In this document: piece by piece, positions 36,786 to 48,400 of the stretch
Position numbering within the stretch: position 1 is the stretch's first letter
How the letters are laid out: the number at the start of each line of letters is the position of its first letter
Origin: Sipunculus nudus
Lineage: Eukaryota > Annelida > Sipuncula > Golfingiida > Sipunculidae
NCBI GenBank assembly: GCA_026874595.1
Contig: CM049322.1
Coordinates: 44,702,840-44,766,839, forward strand
Direction of reading: 5' to 3'
Length of the DNA: 64,000 bases
Translations under genes and position numbers: made by a program
The notes under the pieces: generated by a model
What the model was told of the DNA's origin: nothing
Seen by the model: only the letters and a program-made list of their open reading frames with translations
Database searches by the model: none

Positions 36786-37037
36786 GGTAGTGTTACCCTC
36801 CGATGTAAAGTGCTCTATGGCCTACAAGCTAGGCCAGAGCGGTATAACTCTGAAGAAAAACAACACTGTTAATTCACAACAGACTGTTTCACGGGATGCG
36901 ACCCGATCATCGGTGAATGTGGTTAGAATGAAGCTAACGGACGACGTTAGCTTCATTCTAACCACATTCACCTGATGATCGGGTCGCATCCCGTGAAACA
37001 GTCTGTTGTGAATTAACAGTGTTGTTTTTCTTCAGAG

Positions 37038-37071
<34 letters not shown>

Positions 37072-40000
37072 ACCACTATTTCCAAGAAAACAGTGCAAAA
37101 ATTATCTATTATAATTTGCGTCCACTTTTTAGCACCAGCCGTCTTACTTGTACCATGCTTACTCAGTTTAGAGACCAGATTAACTCAACTACTGATGTTG
37201 AATAGCATGACTGTGGGCTTAGATTTATAAACACTTGAGAACCTGACACTAAAACTATAAAGAACGATTGTAGGAGCCATGTTATAGACATACAACGAAC
37301 AGAATTATCGCCAGTAGTCCGATAAAAAAACTAACCCTAGAAACGGAACACAGCAACAGAATCAAATCAATCAAATGTGTTAATGAATGTTAGCATGTTC
37401 GATACAACATTTGAAATCTTTAGAACGCTAAAAGAATGCCATGTTTGTACACTTTTTACCTTGTTATCGGCCGGCGCTGAGACTTGATATTGATTAACGG
37501 AAATAATGTGTCTACATGATATAATATTGTATTAGTCCATCGACAACCATGGCCGATTCATAATTGATCATTCTCCGGATCCCCCCAGTCTGTTATTATT
37601 GTGCTAATCTTAAAAATAAATCTTCAAAGGCACAGGATTGCATTTGCTTCTATCAGTCCACAGCGCGTAGTCCTTAAGTTTTCTTTACTGGCTTTCACTG
37701 ATCAAACATGTTTATCAGGTAACGTCAAACGCCTCGTTTACATCAGGAACATACGGCTGACGGGGTTTCCGTTTCGTTATGGCTAGTGTTAGGGTGCTTT
37801 GGTACACGCACCCCGCAGACGGCTTGAAAGTGCACCCCCAAAGTATTAAGAGGCATTATAAAAGCACATGTTTCTTTTGCAATTGATCGTGAATATTAAA
37901 TTCCGTAAAATTTTAATAAAGAACTTAGGCAGGTGCTTATATATACCAGACCGCTTGTAAAATGAAAAAATACCCCCCGACAGCTTTGTTATCTTTATTG
38001 TTCAAAATCGTAATTAAAATTGTCGTTAACTGTGCTTACCAGCTATCTCCGCCCCGCAGGTTGACCTTTGCTGAAATAAAAATGATTACAGATTCAATGG
38101 AAGCTGCAATACAGCAGTTAAACGGGTTCCTTGAATTATTTTGATATTTGTGGCAACTAGTAAATTGAGTTACAATACAAAGAAACAAAGACATCATTCC
38201 CTATTTTTTTTCCATGTCTGCATTATGAAAATATATTAATCTTCACTTTCTGTCAGTCACATAAACACTTTTTAAACGTATAAAATATTCTAAAAAATAA
38301 AGCGGTGAGATAAAGACGCCGTTTCATCTGTTTTCAAGATCACGTAGAGTATAAGCGGTTATAAATTATAAATCATGGTTATTATCATGAAGTTTTTCAC
38401 CTCATTCTCAGTATTTACCCCACTATTAACTTCAGTATCAAATTCTGAGATAATCATCTTTAAAACATGTTGAATTAACACGAAAAATAGCTTCTTCCCC
38501 TTGATTTAAATTTGTACCTGCCAAAATATTGCCCTGGAACTGCTTGCTTACTCCTGTAAACTAGTGTTAAAATCAGTGAACCGGGTGCGATCAAAGGTGT
38601 CAACATAAACACAGCGCGCCAGACTGTGTGTATAGCTCAGCCACGACACCTGCTAACCATGGGATGTCCTGACGGACATTGCCCGAAAAAAATATAATAC
38701 ATGCTCCCGCTGACTGAGATATCGGGTGTTGCGGCTCACAATCGGATCCCCCGGTCACGCGGTCTTCTTATGGTAAACAGTCAAACGTGTACACACACGC
38801 AAAGCCATAATAAGATGTAAAATAGCCGTATGCAAGGTACTGAGACTGTGTGTTTGGAAGGTTTTGCTCGGAAATTTCGAATAAAGCAAAAATGCACCGG
38901 ATCGTGTGAAAGAATATACATAGTATTGGTCCTTGTTATGTCCTTTTAAAGTCTAAGAGGATAAACGCCAAATGTTATAAACATTTCACCGGGAGGAACA
39001 CAGTGTATATGTATCCGATTTGTGAGTTCTCAGGAATGCAGACCTCCGCCCATTCCTGAAAGGCTCTGAACATTTAATGGGATTTCGTTCATTGATGCGT
39101 GTGTTATGCTGTGAACATATACACACATGGACGGGAATGAACACATACCCTTCCGGTTGAGGCAATTAAAGGGGCCCAATCACCTATCTGACCTTTTTTT
39201 AAACTAAAGGAAATCTCTTGGAGAGTTTATAAAATAATGGGCCAGAAAAGGAGGATATCACCGCACACGGGCAGCTTGTTTTGTTCATATCAACGTGTTT
39301 ATAACATGTGGTGTCCCGCCAAAATAATCAAAACAAATTCGATCAGGGCATCTGGCAGCAAGCCCGATCAGCAAGAGCTTTGCAAATGGCGTTTTGCAAC
39401 TTTGACCTTTTTCCCTCCGGATTGAGAGAACCTACCACCTTAGTGATTTTCCCGTTTGTCGACATTGCTGTGTTTTTAAACATGTTGTTGATAAATATGT
39501 GCATACATCATTCACGGGGGCCTTATAAATACTTTTTTTGCAACCACAGTTACCCTTAGATCTTAAATAGGAAGTCAGAAATCACATAAATTCTTTTTCA
39601 AAAGGTAGGTGATTGGACAGCTTCAAGTAAAATCATTCATATACCTGACAGTTATGTTTCGTCAACAGCATAACGCCGGGGCTATAAGACGGGGTTGTCC
39701 CAGGATTCATGTTGAACAAACGACACGTGGACCCTGAGGAATCCCACGTTACTGTGTTGCATGATGGAATATCCAGGCACGTGACCACGCACGCCATGTC
39801 CGAGGGCGACGTAACACTGTACAATTCTGACGTTGGAACACTTGAGTCACGCAACACACAGAACGTGGCATCACGGCACGGATTTGCTGGGTCAGCGTGT
39901 ACTGATGTAATTAATGAAAGGATCACTATAAGAAAAAAAGCAGAACAAAGAATGAAAAAATAAGTAATAAAGTATGATTGTTTAATTCTTTCATGAGTAG

Positions 40001-40164
40001 CATAAATGGGCAGATGATTAAGAGTAATTCCACTCGCATTGAGGTACGGAAGTGTAGATACAATTCTTATAGAGGAATTTCTTATAAACACGCTCTAACT
40101 ACTCCCTTTCTGGGCATTCTGACATTATTTTCCAAGAAAGTAAAACACATAAACAACAGATGGG

Positions 40165-40234
<70 letters not shown>

Positions 40235-40749
40235 TTTTAATCGCATGGGAAATTTTGCGTTCTCCGGTTTGGAAACTTATAATATTCAGATTTTTTATGT
40301 TTATTTTCCAAAATATGCCCCATATATGACAAAAAAAAATGATAAACATAATTATATCTTGACGAAAATATGTTAAGGGACTAAACATTACACTCTGGTC
40401 AGTAAATACGTTATTTCAAATGGAACTTTTGATACACCTAAAGGTCACGTGATTAGAAAAAGTCGCTCCCCGTCCCCTCCCCTATTTTGAAGTAGCAGGT
40501 CGGTGAAGGAACACAATATTTTATTTGAAAAATAAAAAAAAATATGTAAGAAACTCTGTTACATTTATTAATTACAGGGGGGAAATATATCTGCGACAGT
40601 AAATTAGGAAGCATTTTGATATAAATACACTCTGTGTTATATGCCACTGAAACATAGAGTCGGGATATCGTAGGACTTTATGATAGTGTATATTAAATTT
40701 ACTTACATGAAACAGCAAACGAGGTGCAAATCAAATCCAATCTGCCCAT
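33349..40749 (-). CDS. Gene C: secreted PAN/Apple-like + C-type lectin-like domain protein (5 exons, 251 aa)
   Basis: Minus-strand exons: 40749-40707, 39925-39645, 38070-38040, 35796-35611, 33563-33349. Total 756 nt to TGA; all introns GT-AG and phases (1,0,1,1) close exactly. Residues 1-25 form a strong signal peptide, MGRLDLICTSFAVSLILSLI then TSVHA. Residues about 31-108 resemble a PAN/Apple module: CRDATFCVL, MACVVTCLDIPSCNTVTW, STCRLFN, KHNC. A 31-nt micro-exon (QRSTCGAEIA) links it to a CTLD (about 119-251): CDPPWEEVSGKCIRFY, DAQATCTSVSGTLLTLTSAS, SVWVDIQRD, WLWTDGSTYLQWLPGE, GWNCATL, RQRDC, FRFICQLY. It has no transmembrane segment, so secretion is predicted. Ca2+ motifs EPN/QPD and WND are absent. 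TATTATAAAA just upstream may be a TATA box. It converges on gene B. The function is likely extracellular recognition or adhesion (inferred). Confidence 0.85.
33719..34790. repeat. Dispersed repeat with internal tandem monomers, copy 1 (gene C intron 4)
   Basis: Starts AAGTGACCCATGGATCATGA and contains ~250-bp diverged monomers marked by GGGT(A/G)ACAGA(G)ACCT at about 34139, 34409 and 34657, with ATCAATATCCATGCAAA(G/A)A and G-tract interruptions. Ends in (CGGA)n. The same element, same orientation, recurs at 46.96-48.4 kb. Confidence 0.8.
35472..35490. repeat. Poly-G tract
   Basis: A run of about 18 G with one interruption, close to the CTLD exon of gene C. Confidence 0.85.
36579..36781. repeat. 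(TA)n microsatellite pair flanking a short unique spacer
   Basis: TA runs at 36579-36632 and 36714-36781 bracket a CACACA-rich spacer; a third TA run follows the adjacent foldback at 37038-37069. Confidence 0.9.
36843..37042. mobile_element. Foldback element with 97-bp arms in gene C intron 3
   Basis: Left arm 36843-36939 (TATAACTCTGAAGAAAAACA...) and right arm 36945-37042 are reverse complements except for a single inserted T near CACC(T)GATGATC. The loop is only 5 nt (GACGA). It is bordered by (TA)n on the right and lies ~60 bp from (TA)n on the left. No coding capacity. Confidence 0.9.
38040..38070 (-). CDS. 31-nt micro-exon of gene C
   Basis: Flanked on the minus strand by a strong acceptor (TTTTTATTTCAG) and a consensus donor (CTG|GTAAGCA). 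Its 31 nt convert the phase-0 end of the PAN exon into the phase 1 required by the CTLD exon. Without it the two exons cannot join in frame. Confidence 0.78.
40168..40231. repeat. (TA)n microsatellite
   Basis: About 32 TA units in gene C intron 1. Confidence 0.95.
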
Positions 40750-41214
40750 CCTATTCGCTGGAGCTGTGTTTTTTATAATAATAACAATAATAATAATCAT
40801 ATACAATCGTATGTTTCATATTGAGATGTTACGTTTATATGCACTTATGCAGAACACTAAACGAGCCATGAATATTACGTTTACAACAACAAAAAATACA
40901 ATTGCATCATCATTATGAACAACAGCTTCATCTATATAATAACTGATAAGCAGTTCTTGGTATAGTAACTCAAAACGGGATTTTAATCAAATCACCTAAA
41001 TAAAATTCTGGATAAAGATCCAAATTTTTTATACTCTCTCAGTCCTTTGATATATTGAGTAGAACAACCGTTTTAATTATGTTCTTATATAAAGAAAAAC
41101 GGAATGTTAATTGAATATGTCATACCTTCTTTTAGTTTAGCATCCGATATTCCTATCCAAGCAACAGAAACAAAAAAAACTTAAAATTTGTATCTCCACG
41201 TAATGAAGACGTAC

Positions 41215-42221
41215 CTGGCGAGGAAAGTGCTTCTACACTAAGAGGACCACAATCGAAGTCTCCCGGTAAAATATACGTAATCCACTCAGCGTCTCCGTTA
41301 CTTTAATCTTTACAAGTTAACGCACTCTCTTTTCATGTGCGAAGGACGAAACAACATCACAATCTGCCAAGTTTATACACTTTACAATTGTCCTATTGAT
41401 TGGTTTATTTAGTTTTGTGGATCGCGTTATTTACTCTGTTTCTAGCTTGAAATAGATCCATGACGTGTGTGATGTGGAGGCTGAAGTGTTGTTGATTAAA
41501 TGTCACCAATCCATATAAATGCCATCCCAAAGGTGTTTTTTTTTTGTCAGCGGCGTTATGAACCTTGTGTTATGCATTGACGTAAATTTAGATGTGTATT
41601 CAAGACCACGTGACGCTGATGTGGAGAATGGACGATGGTCAAAGTGTTACTTCGAAGAATGGTAACATTGGTTTCAAATGGATCAGATTAAATAGCATAT
41701 GAAGTGTTGTTTTCATTCACAAAAAGCTTCTGACGGCATAATGATGTCCGAGACTATCCATCCGGTATTTAAAATCGAATATATTGTAGTTTCTTTTAAT
41801 AACATAAAAATAAAAACATATTAACATATAAAAGCCAGGTACATCTGACGAAAATTAATCTTGTTAAATAGTTATTATTATTCGCAAGCAGCATAGAATT
41901 ATTTTGTACATATTACCTGCTGATACGTATTACAATTTTACGGCAAAAAGACCGCTTTGAACAGCTTTTCGGCCCCGGTGGACACCCTGTGTTCACTCCA
42001 ACGGGGATTATGGTTTGACATCCATTACAGCCGGCATCTTTAGAACACTTTTTCTGCACTGTTTGGTTTCGAATACCGACTGAATACTTAATTTTCTCTG
42101 CAATAGTCCCTGGCGTATGCTTTTGGCCTTTTCGCGCTTGTGTGTTGCAATAGAAATGTCTGAAGTACGGAAGGTTGTGCAAGGCCTTGAATTCAGACGA
42201 TTTGCCTGTTATCCGTGACAC
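41215..42221 (-). CDS. Candidate partial gene D: cysteine-rich exon pair upstream of gene C
   Basis: Exon 1 (about 42221-41917, 5' boundary uncertain) ends GTATCAGCAG|GTAATA in phase 2. It carries a cysteine-dense stretch: KKCSKDAGCNGC, NTGCPPGPKSC, SKRSFC. Exon 2 (41300-41215) starts after ATTAAAG| in phase 2, reads SNGDAEWITYILPGDF then DCGPLSVEALSS, and ends CGCCAG|GTACGT in phase 1. The phases match across the intron. No start codon lies in the first open frame, so an upstream exon would be needed. The downstream partner is unclear. I do not recognise the family. Joining to gene C exon 1 is formally in phase, but that exon encodes a convincing signal peptide, so a separate (perhaps broken) gene is preferred. 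Confidence 0.3.
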
Positions 42222-43512
42222 TCATCTAGTAAACACTTGCCTATACATTAGTCTTAAGGTTCAAGCGAGAACAAGTGTGACCTTTTATATCATTTCTGGA
42301 CACTGGCATCGGTGTATAAAGTAGCTTCAAGTGTATCGACCATGCTATTGATCACGTCTGAAGTAGCCTCTGGTCAAAACTTCCGATGTCCTCAAAAACC
42401 GGCGAGGACGCTTATTTACACTTATGGCGGAGTAATTTCCGGTCTGTGGAATGTGTTTCCTCTACAACTCTGGATGGGTGGACTAATCTTCTGAACTATT
42501 TCCTCCGTGGTGGTCACTAGCGTTCGATCACGTTCCCTGTCATAACAGAGAGCACTTAGTCACATGGATACGTGAATTTACTTGAAGTCCACAGTTGCAG
42601 AGGTGTTGTGTATTGTCCGAAGCCACACTTTTGATATTGGAATTGCAGCTGGTATTAGATTTCGCGTCCGAGTTTTTTTTTCTAATGTAGAATCTAGCGA
42701 ATTTTTAGTTGAATGACAATGTATAGGCCGGTTGTAGCGGTGTATAGCAGTGTAGCGTTGCATGGACACCTTTTATAATTTCACAAAGGGGCGTTAATAT
42801 TTTGAATTAGTTAGATGACGCGATCATTCCTTCGGAGCAAATTAATTATTTGCGTTATTCCTAGTTATATGGGATATTATCAAAGACAGCGCAAATGCTG
42901 GCAATAACCACATTTGCGGAGGCTTTTTTAAGAACTATTAGCTACTTCCGTTGGTCTGGCACATTTAACATAAAAAAATGAGCACAAATGGAAATAAGAC
43001 GGAACAAAAGAGTGCCCCTGTGTCGCGTACAGCTCGATAGCTGCATGATATTCGGGAAAAAAAGGAAAAACAGAGACGAAGAAACAAATCTTTTTCTTAA
43101 ACGTACCAGGCACGGTAATAAACTGCGCTTGATTCGAGGAATAGATCCGCAGAATCACAGCCAAGTGACTATCGAAAGATAAACAGGAACCGAATACAAT
43201 TTCTCCAATTCAATGTAGTCAATGACGCCAGCATGTTTGTTTTAAAGATTCCTTGCTAAACATAAACGAAGGTCACGAACTTTAATCCGTATCAGATAGT
43301 TAAAGAAAAAGATATTAATTACTGTCCATTGTACGAATAAAAAAATGGACTGTTTTGTTTGTTGAAAATACACTATGAAACACAGCCACGTGTTTAAACT
43401 CGATAAACATGAACGTATTAGGTTCAATCTATATCTGTTCCAAGGCAGGAAGTTTCATTTGTTGGGAGTTTAATACATGTGTACAAATAACATTTATATA
43501 GTTCAGAAAGAA

Positions 43513-43514
<2 letters not shown>
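42222..43514. other. Intergenic, nothing recognised
   Basis: A TATAAAAGG at about 42280 (minus-strand reading) could be a promoter for the candidate exons below it. Otherwise only chance-length frames. Confidence 0.3.

Positions 43515-43550
<36 letters not shown>
43515..43550. repeat. (GA)n microsatellite
   Basis: About 17 GA units. Confidence 0.95.
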
Positions 43551-43555
<5 letters not shown>

Positions 43556-44097
43556 CTTGGTGCATTGCCATTTATCATAATGCAACAAAGAGTGTAAGAC
43601 TTTTCTATTTGATATTTACTTACACATCATTTACATGACACTCATATTAATTCCAAATAAGTATGATTGATGTTCTCAATAATCATTTAAAACCAGGATA
43701 TATTACTGCAAAACCGTCATACAAAGTTACATCATTACATAGAATAAAGAAGTTATTGATCATATCTTTTAAAAGCACGCCGTTGGGTCAATCAACGCAT
43801 CATCTCAGCGGGCATCTGCCTGGGTTACATGGAAGCAAAACCAGCTTCGAAAGATCCAGCGAGAAGTTGCCACAATATCTTGGAAACGACAGGGGGTTCG
43901 ATCGTTACACACACAGAAACCGATCCTGTACACGATCTTGGTACACGATCATCCGAAAGTCGATTACCCTACGGACCTTTCACCACAGTTAACAGTATAT
44001 CAGAACCTTGAATATTTGGAGTTGACATTTATAATCGACCTCCTCCTTGCTCGTGTACCGTCAGTCTATCCAGGGATAATGACCTACCAGTCGGTGA

Positions 44098-44275
44098 CAG
44101 GAGCGGATCCAGGATTTAGGAAAAGCGGGATCTAGCCCAGGAGGACTAATGAAAACCCTAAAAAAAGGTCCCGAGGTCTGGAAAAAAAGGGGGGGGGGGG
44201 GGTGTCCAGGCCACTCAATTTTGATTCTGATGGAAAAATTGGGGGGGGGGACCTGGACCCCCGGTGACCTTTGAA
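44098..44275. mobile_element. CAGGGGCGGATCC-type MITE, copy 1 (partial)
   Basis: Begins CAGGAGCGGATCCAGGATTT, then AGGACTAATGAAAACCCT, GGTC..GGTCTGGAAAAAAAGG and G tracts, matching the element at 50942-51103 in order. The far end is not clear here. Confidence 0.6.
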
Positions 44276-44399
44276 ACCAATTTTATATAAAATAAAAAAA
44301 ATCCATTCTCCACGTACTTCTCATACCTTAAAACGGTGCATGTTTTTATATCCGATGCAACTTTAAGTTAGAGCTATGGATTATTAATAATTGTGAAGT

Positions 44400-44700
44400 C
44401 AGCGCTCGAGCTGGTCACAGCGCATAGTCAAAGCACCGCTTTCTCGACCAGAAGTTTGATAGTTCGCGTCTTTGTAATGGAAGGTCCGGGCTTGAAGGCG
44501 AGTTAATAGTGGATACAAGTTACGCCAGTGTAATGAGGGAGGTGGAGGAAACCGAAGAACCCGGAGAGAACCACCACCTTTGAACGGGCCACTTCAACCC
44601 ACTCTCATGGCAACATCTGGAATCGCACTCGGGTCGTCAGCGGAGAGAGCCGGGCGTTTTACCGCTCGTCAATCCAGAGCTATGAACGGCGGTGGTAAAT
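44400..44700 (-). mobile_element. tRNA-derived SINE-like element, copy 3
   Basis: In reverse complement it reads GTAAAACGCCCGGCTCTCTC, CGCTGACGACCCGAGTGCGA, GAGAGTGGGTTGAAGTGG, TCTCCGGGTTCTTCGGTTTC. This follows the same order as the copies at 10.05 and 31.47 kb. Confidence 0.65.
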
Positions 44701-44920
44701 TTTGAACCTCCACGATCTCTTTGTTCTGTTGACCCAAAAGAGTTTCATTGCCTGAGACGCTATCCCCTTGTGTATCTCGCCGTATCACTATAAGCTATTG
44801 TCATTTCACTGAAAATCAGCAATATGAACTTTCTTCATTAAAAGGATAACATAATTATCGATGTTTATACACATACATATATACATATATACACAGATGT
44901 ATTTTATCGATCACTACCAT

Positions 44921-45690
44921 GACGTCACTTCGCTGGTTCCTATAAAAGTGTACAAATACACAGTGAGGTTGGGAATCTGTCATGGCCAAGTGGACTAAGA
45001 CAACCGCACCGGAAATCGGAAGATCGTGGGTTCGAATCCCACTGGCAGTGAACCACTTTTCTGTGTATTCCCTTTCCATCCATGAAACAATGAACCAGCA
45101 TGGCTACTCATACATCTATATATATATAATATATGCCGTACACCAAATAAAGCAATCAGTTCTCCCTGCTGCATGCAAAAGTCGTCGTGCCGACACGTGT
45201 AGTGGGTGAGACTATGACGTCACTACCATGACGTCACTTCGCTGGTTCCCATAAAAGTGTACAAATACACAGTGAGGTTGGGAATCTTTCATGGCCAAGT
45301 GGACTAAGGCAGCCGCACCGGAAATCGGAAGATCGTGGGTTCGAATCCCACTGGCAGTGAACCACTTTTCTGTGTATTCCCTTTCCATCCATGAAACAAT
45401 GAACCAGCATGGCTACTCATACATCTAATATATATAATATATGCCGTGCACCAAATAAAGCCATCAGTTCTCCCTGCTGCATGCAAAAGTCGCCGTGCCG
45501 ACACGTGTAGTGGGTGAGACAATGACGTCACTACCATGACGTCACTTCGCTGGTTCCTATAAAAGTGTACAAATACACAGTGAGGTTGGGAATCTGTCAT
45601 GGCCCAGTGGACTAAGGCAGCCGACCACTTTTCTGTGTATACCCTTTCCATCCATGAAACAATGAACCAGCATGGCTACTCATACATCTA
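44921..45690 (+). repeat. Three tandem ~309-bp units with tRNA-like genes
   Basis: Units start at 44921, 45230 and 45538 (GACGTCACTTCGCTGG). Each has the CRE palindrome (C/A)TGACGTCA, then TATAAAAG, then about 32 bp later a tRNA-like body. The body has an A-box-like TGGCCAAGTGGACTAAG and a perfect B box GGGTTCGAATCCC, and ends CTGGCAG, which pairs 6/7 with CTGTCAT at the 5' side. I could not fold a normal anticodon arm, so it is tRNA-derived rather than a functional tRNA. Unit 3 has lost the B box through a ~45-bp deletion. Spacer sequence (CAAATAAAGC, GCCGACACGTGTAGTGGGTG) is also conserved. Confidence 0.85.
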
Positions 45691-45699
45691 TATATATAT

Positions 45700-46001
45700 A
45701 ATATATACATGCTATATATATACATATACATGCTCATAAATATACATCTACAAACATATAAACATATACATGTAAATGAATACATATACACACGTAAAAA
45801 CATATACCCACTTATATTAACACACGTATATATCTATACACATAACTATATGCATATATATACACGCGTTTGTGTGTACACACACACATATATATTAACA
45901 AATACACAAACAAACATACATACATTGACATACACATACATAATCATACGTATTTACATACACATACATACTCGTACATATTCATACACATATATATGTA
46001 C

Positions 46002-46030
<29 letters not shown>
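45700..46030. repeat. Low-complexity TA/CA/TG tract
   Basis: Interspersed ATACA, ACATATA and CACACA motifs ending in (TG)n at 45999-46029. A 140-codon open frame here is a composition artefact. Confidence 0.85.
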
Positions 46031-46032
<2 letters not shown>

Positions 46033-46961
46033 GGTCAGTTGTTCAAAAGAAGCTACCAAGAATATCTACGAATAAGTAAGACTCTACTCGGGGACCCTAT
46101 GTTCCCATACAAAAAGAATATATTCTGGTGATTCCGGTTGCCTCCGGAGGATTAAGAGGATTTTTTTTTTCTTACCCAACCATTCCACAAACTTTCATAA
46201 GCATCAAGTTCATAAGTCATTGGTGTACAGATGTTTACAGACAAATCAACCAACAAACCGAGGGGAAAACATTATAATTCCATAGCTGAGACACAGGAAT
46301 TTTTGCTGATTCATAGCATGGTAGTCACCGCGTTTCATTAATTCTCGCTATTGTATTGACATTTCAAAGAACGTGAAAAAAATAACTTAGTTACACACCC
46401 CATGCAGACTCCGTGTGAAAATTATTCAATACCCCTCAATTTCTGATTCTAAAATTAACGTTTTGTGATAAATACCTTGAACTGTTAGCTTTGTATCAAT
46501 AAAGCAGTAAAACCAGTTAACAAATCGAAATCGTATCTGCCAAACCATTCACAGTAATAAAACATGATAGTTTGAGAAGCCTGCGGGAAATCCCTTTTAT
46601 TTACATTCGGGATTTAAATAACCCCCGGCCCTTCGTCTCCACATTGATACATCTTAGTGCAAAAGATTAAATAAATATACATGAAGTTCAATGGGTTATA
46701 AACACTGTAGAACATATTCTAAGTTAGCAAACATACATACATATAGTGTACACACACGCACATATATATATACACAGATATATTAATCACATATATACAC
46801 ATCTTTACAAATAGGCAAACAAACACATATTATACGCATATGTACACATACACACACATATATATATATATATAAATAATTTACGAGACGCGATCGCAAA
46901 CTGCTCGTCACGTCTTCTCTTCCGTTCAGATTAAACGGAATAAATCACATGAGAAAACAAG

Positions 46962-48400
46962 TGACCCATGGGTCATTACGCTCAGCCGACTGACATGTTG
47001 ACAATATATCCTTGCACAGGCAACTAATGAAGATAATGTAGGTGGCATCATTGTTCATGCATCTTAGCTTAAATTATCAAGACCCATCAGCACAGCAAAT
47101 TTGATGACAATCCAATCAGCCTTTCCTGAGGAATCTGGCAATTTGTGTGTGTTTTGCATTATTTCTGGGCTGCACAAACATACCCTGAAACTCACATATA
47201 ATAGATCACATAAATAGAATATAGATCACAGTGACCAAATAAGGTTTCTGTTGAGAACTTTCGAGGAACTTTCAGGATGTTAAGTTAGAAGTTTCTTGGC
47301 CAAATGGTTATGATTAGTTCCCTTCTCTGGTATCAAATTTTCAATCATTCTGAGGGGTGTTTATAGGTCCAATAGCTCAGAAAATATGGGTAACAGAGAC
47401 CTATTTTTACTTTTCCAAGGAGACTTTTCATGGACCTCCCTGGATTTAAAGTTAGAAGATTCCAGGTCCAATGGTTATGAGTTGTGCCCTGATTTGGTAT
47501 CAAATTTTTTATTATGCTTTTTATTTATGAGCCCCATAGCTCAGAGAATTTGGGTAACAGAGACCTAATTTCAAGTTTCCAAGGATATTTTTCACAGACC
47601 TCCCTGGATGTCAAGTTAGAAGATTCTTTGACCAATGGTTACAATTTTTGCCCTGTTAACGGACGACCGCATCTATGAAGGTATAAAAAAATAGAGAAAA
47701 AAATGTGTTATTTTTTTTTAAAGTCCACCAGTCTGCAGGAATTTAGGAAACACTCCATGATGCATGTGCATGCAAAGAATCATGCCTATCATTGCAGTAG
47801 TTGCTCAGATACTGGAGTTTTTGTATCAAATTTTTCATTATTCTTGGGGGTATTGCCGAGCCCAATAGCTTGACGAATATGAGTAACAGAGACCTAATTC
47901 CAGGTTTCCAAGGAGACTTTTCAATATCCATGCCAAGAATAATGGTGATCAATGCATTAGTTGCTCAGATACTTGAGCTTTTGTAACAGAGACCAAATTC
48001 AAAGTTTCCAAGGAGACTTTTCAAGGACCTCTCTGGATGTAAAGTTAGAAGATTTCAGTTCTAGCGGTTACAATTTGTGCCCTGTTTACAGATGACCTCA
48101 TCTTTTAAGGTCTTGAAAATAGAGAAAAAATCGTAAAAAAATCGAAAGAATACAGGTGGCGCCACCAGTCTGCAGAAACTGATGAAACACTACATGATCA
48201 ATATCCATGCAAAGAATCATGGTTATTAATGTGTTAGTTGTTCAGATTTTTGAGCTTTTGTATCAAATTTTTCATCATTCTGGGGGGTACTTCGGAGCCC
48301 AATAGCTTGAAGAATATGGAAAAAAGAGACCTTATTCCAAGTTTTCAAGGAGTTCTAATAAACCTCTCTGGATGTAAAGTTAGACGATTGCAAAATACAA
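46962..48400. repeat. Dispersed repeat with internal tandem monomers, copy 2
   Basis: Starts AAGTGACCCATGGGTCATTA like copy 1 at 33.72 kb and is in the same orientation. GTAACAGAGACCTA markers lie at about 47387, 47555, 47880 and 47983, with a degraded one at 48318, so monomer spacing is irregular. It contains repeated TCAATATCCATGCAAAGAAT and CCTGGATGT(C)AAGTTAGAAG. Confidence 0.8.

Noticed and set aside
39978-40388. Open frames on both strands through a (TA)n tract
   Set aside because: The IYIYIY core is microsatellite; flanks have no similarity to the gene C exons.
40707-41300. Joining the candidate exon at 41215-41300 to gene C exon 1 as one longer protein
   Set aside because: The phase fits, but gene C exons 1-2 form a complete, well-placed signal peptide, and the acceptor before it (AAAAACACAG) has no pyrimidine tract.
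44976-45365. Functional tRNA genes (Ser/Leu-like) at the tandem units
   Set aside because: A and B boxes and part of the acceptor stem are good, but no regular 5-bp anticodon stem with a 7-nt loop can be formed, and unit 3 is internally deleted.
45709-46131. 140-codon open frame
   Set aside because: Translation of TA/CA/TG low-complexity DNA.
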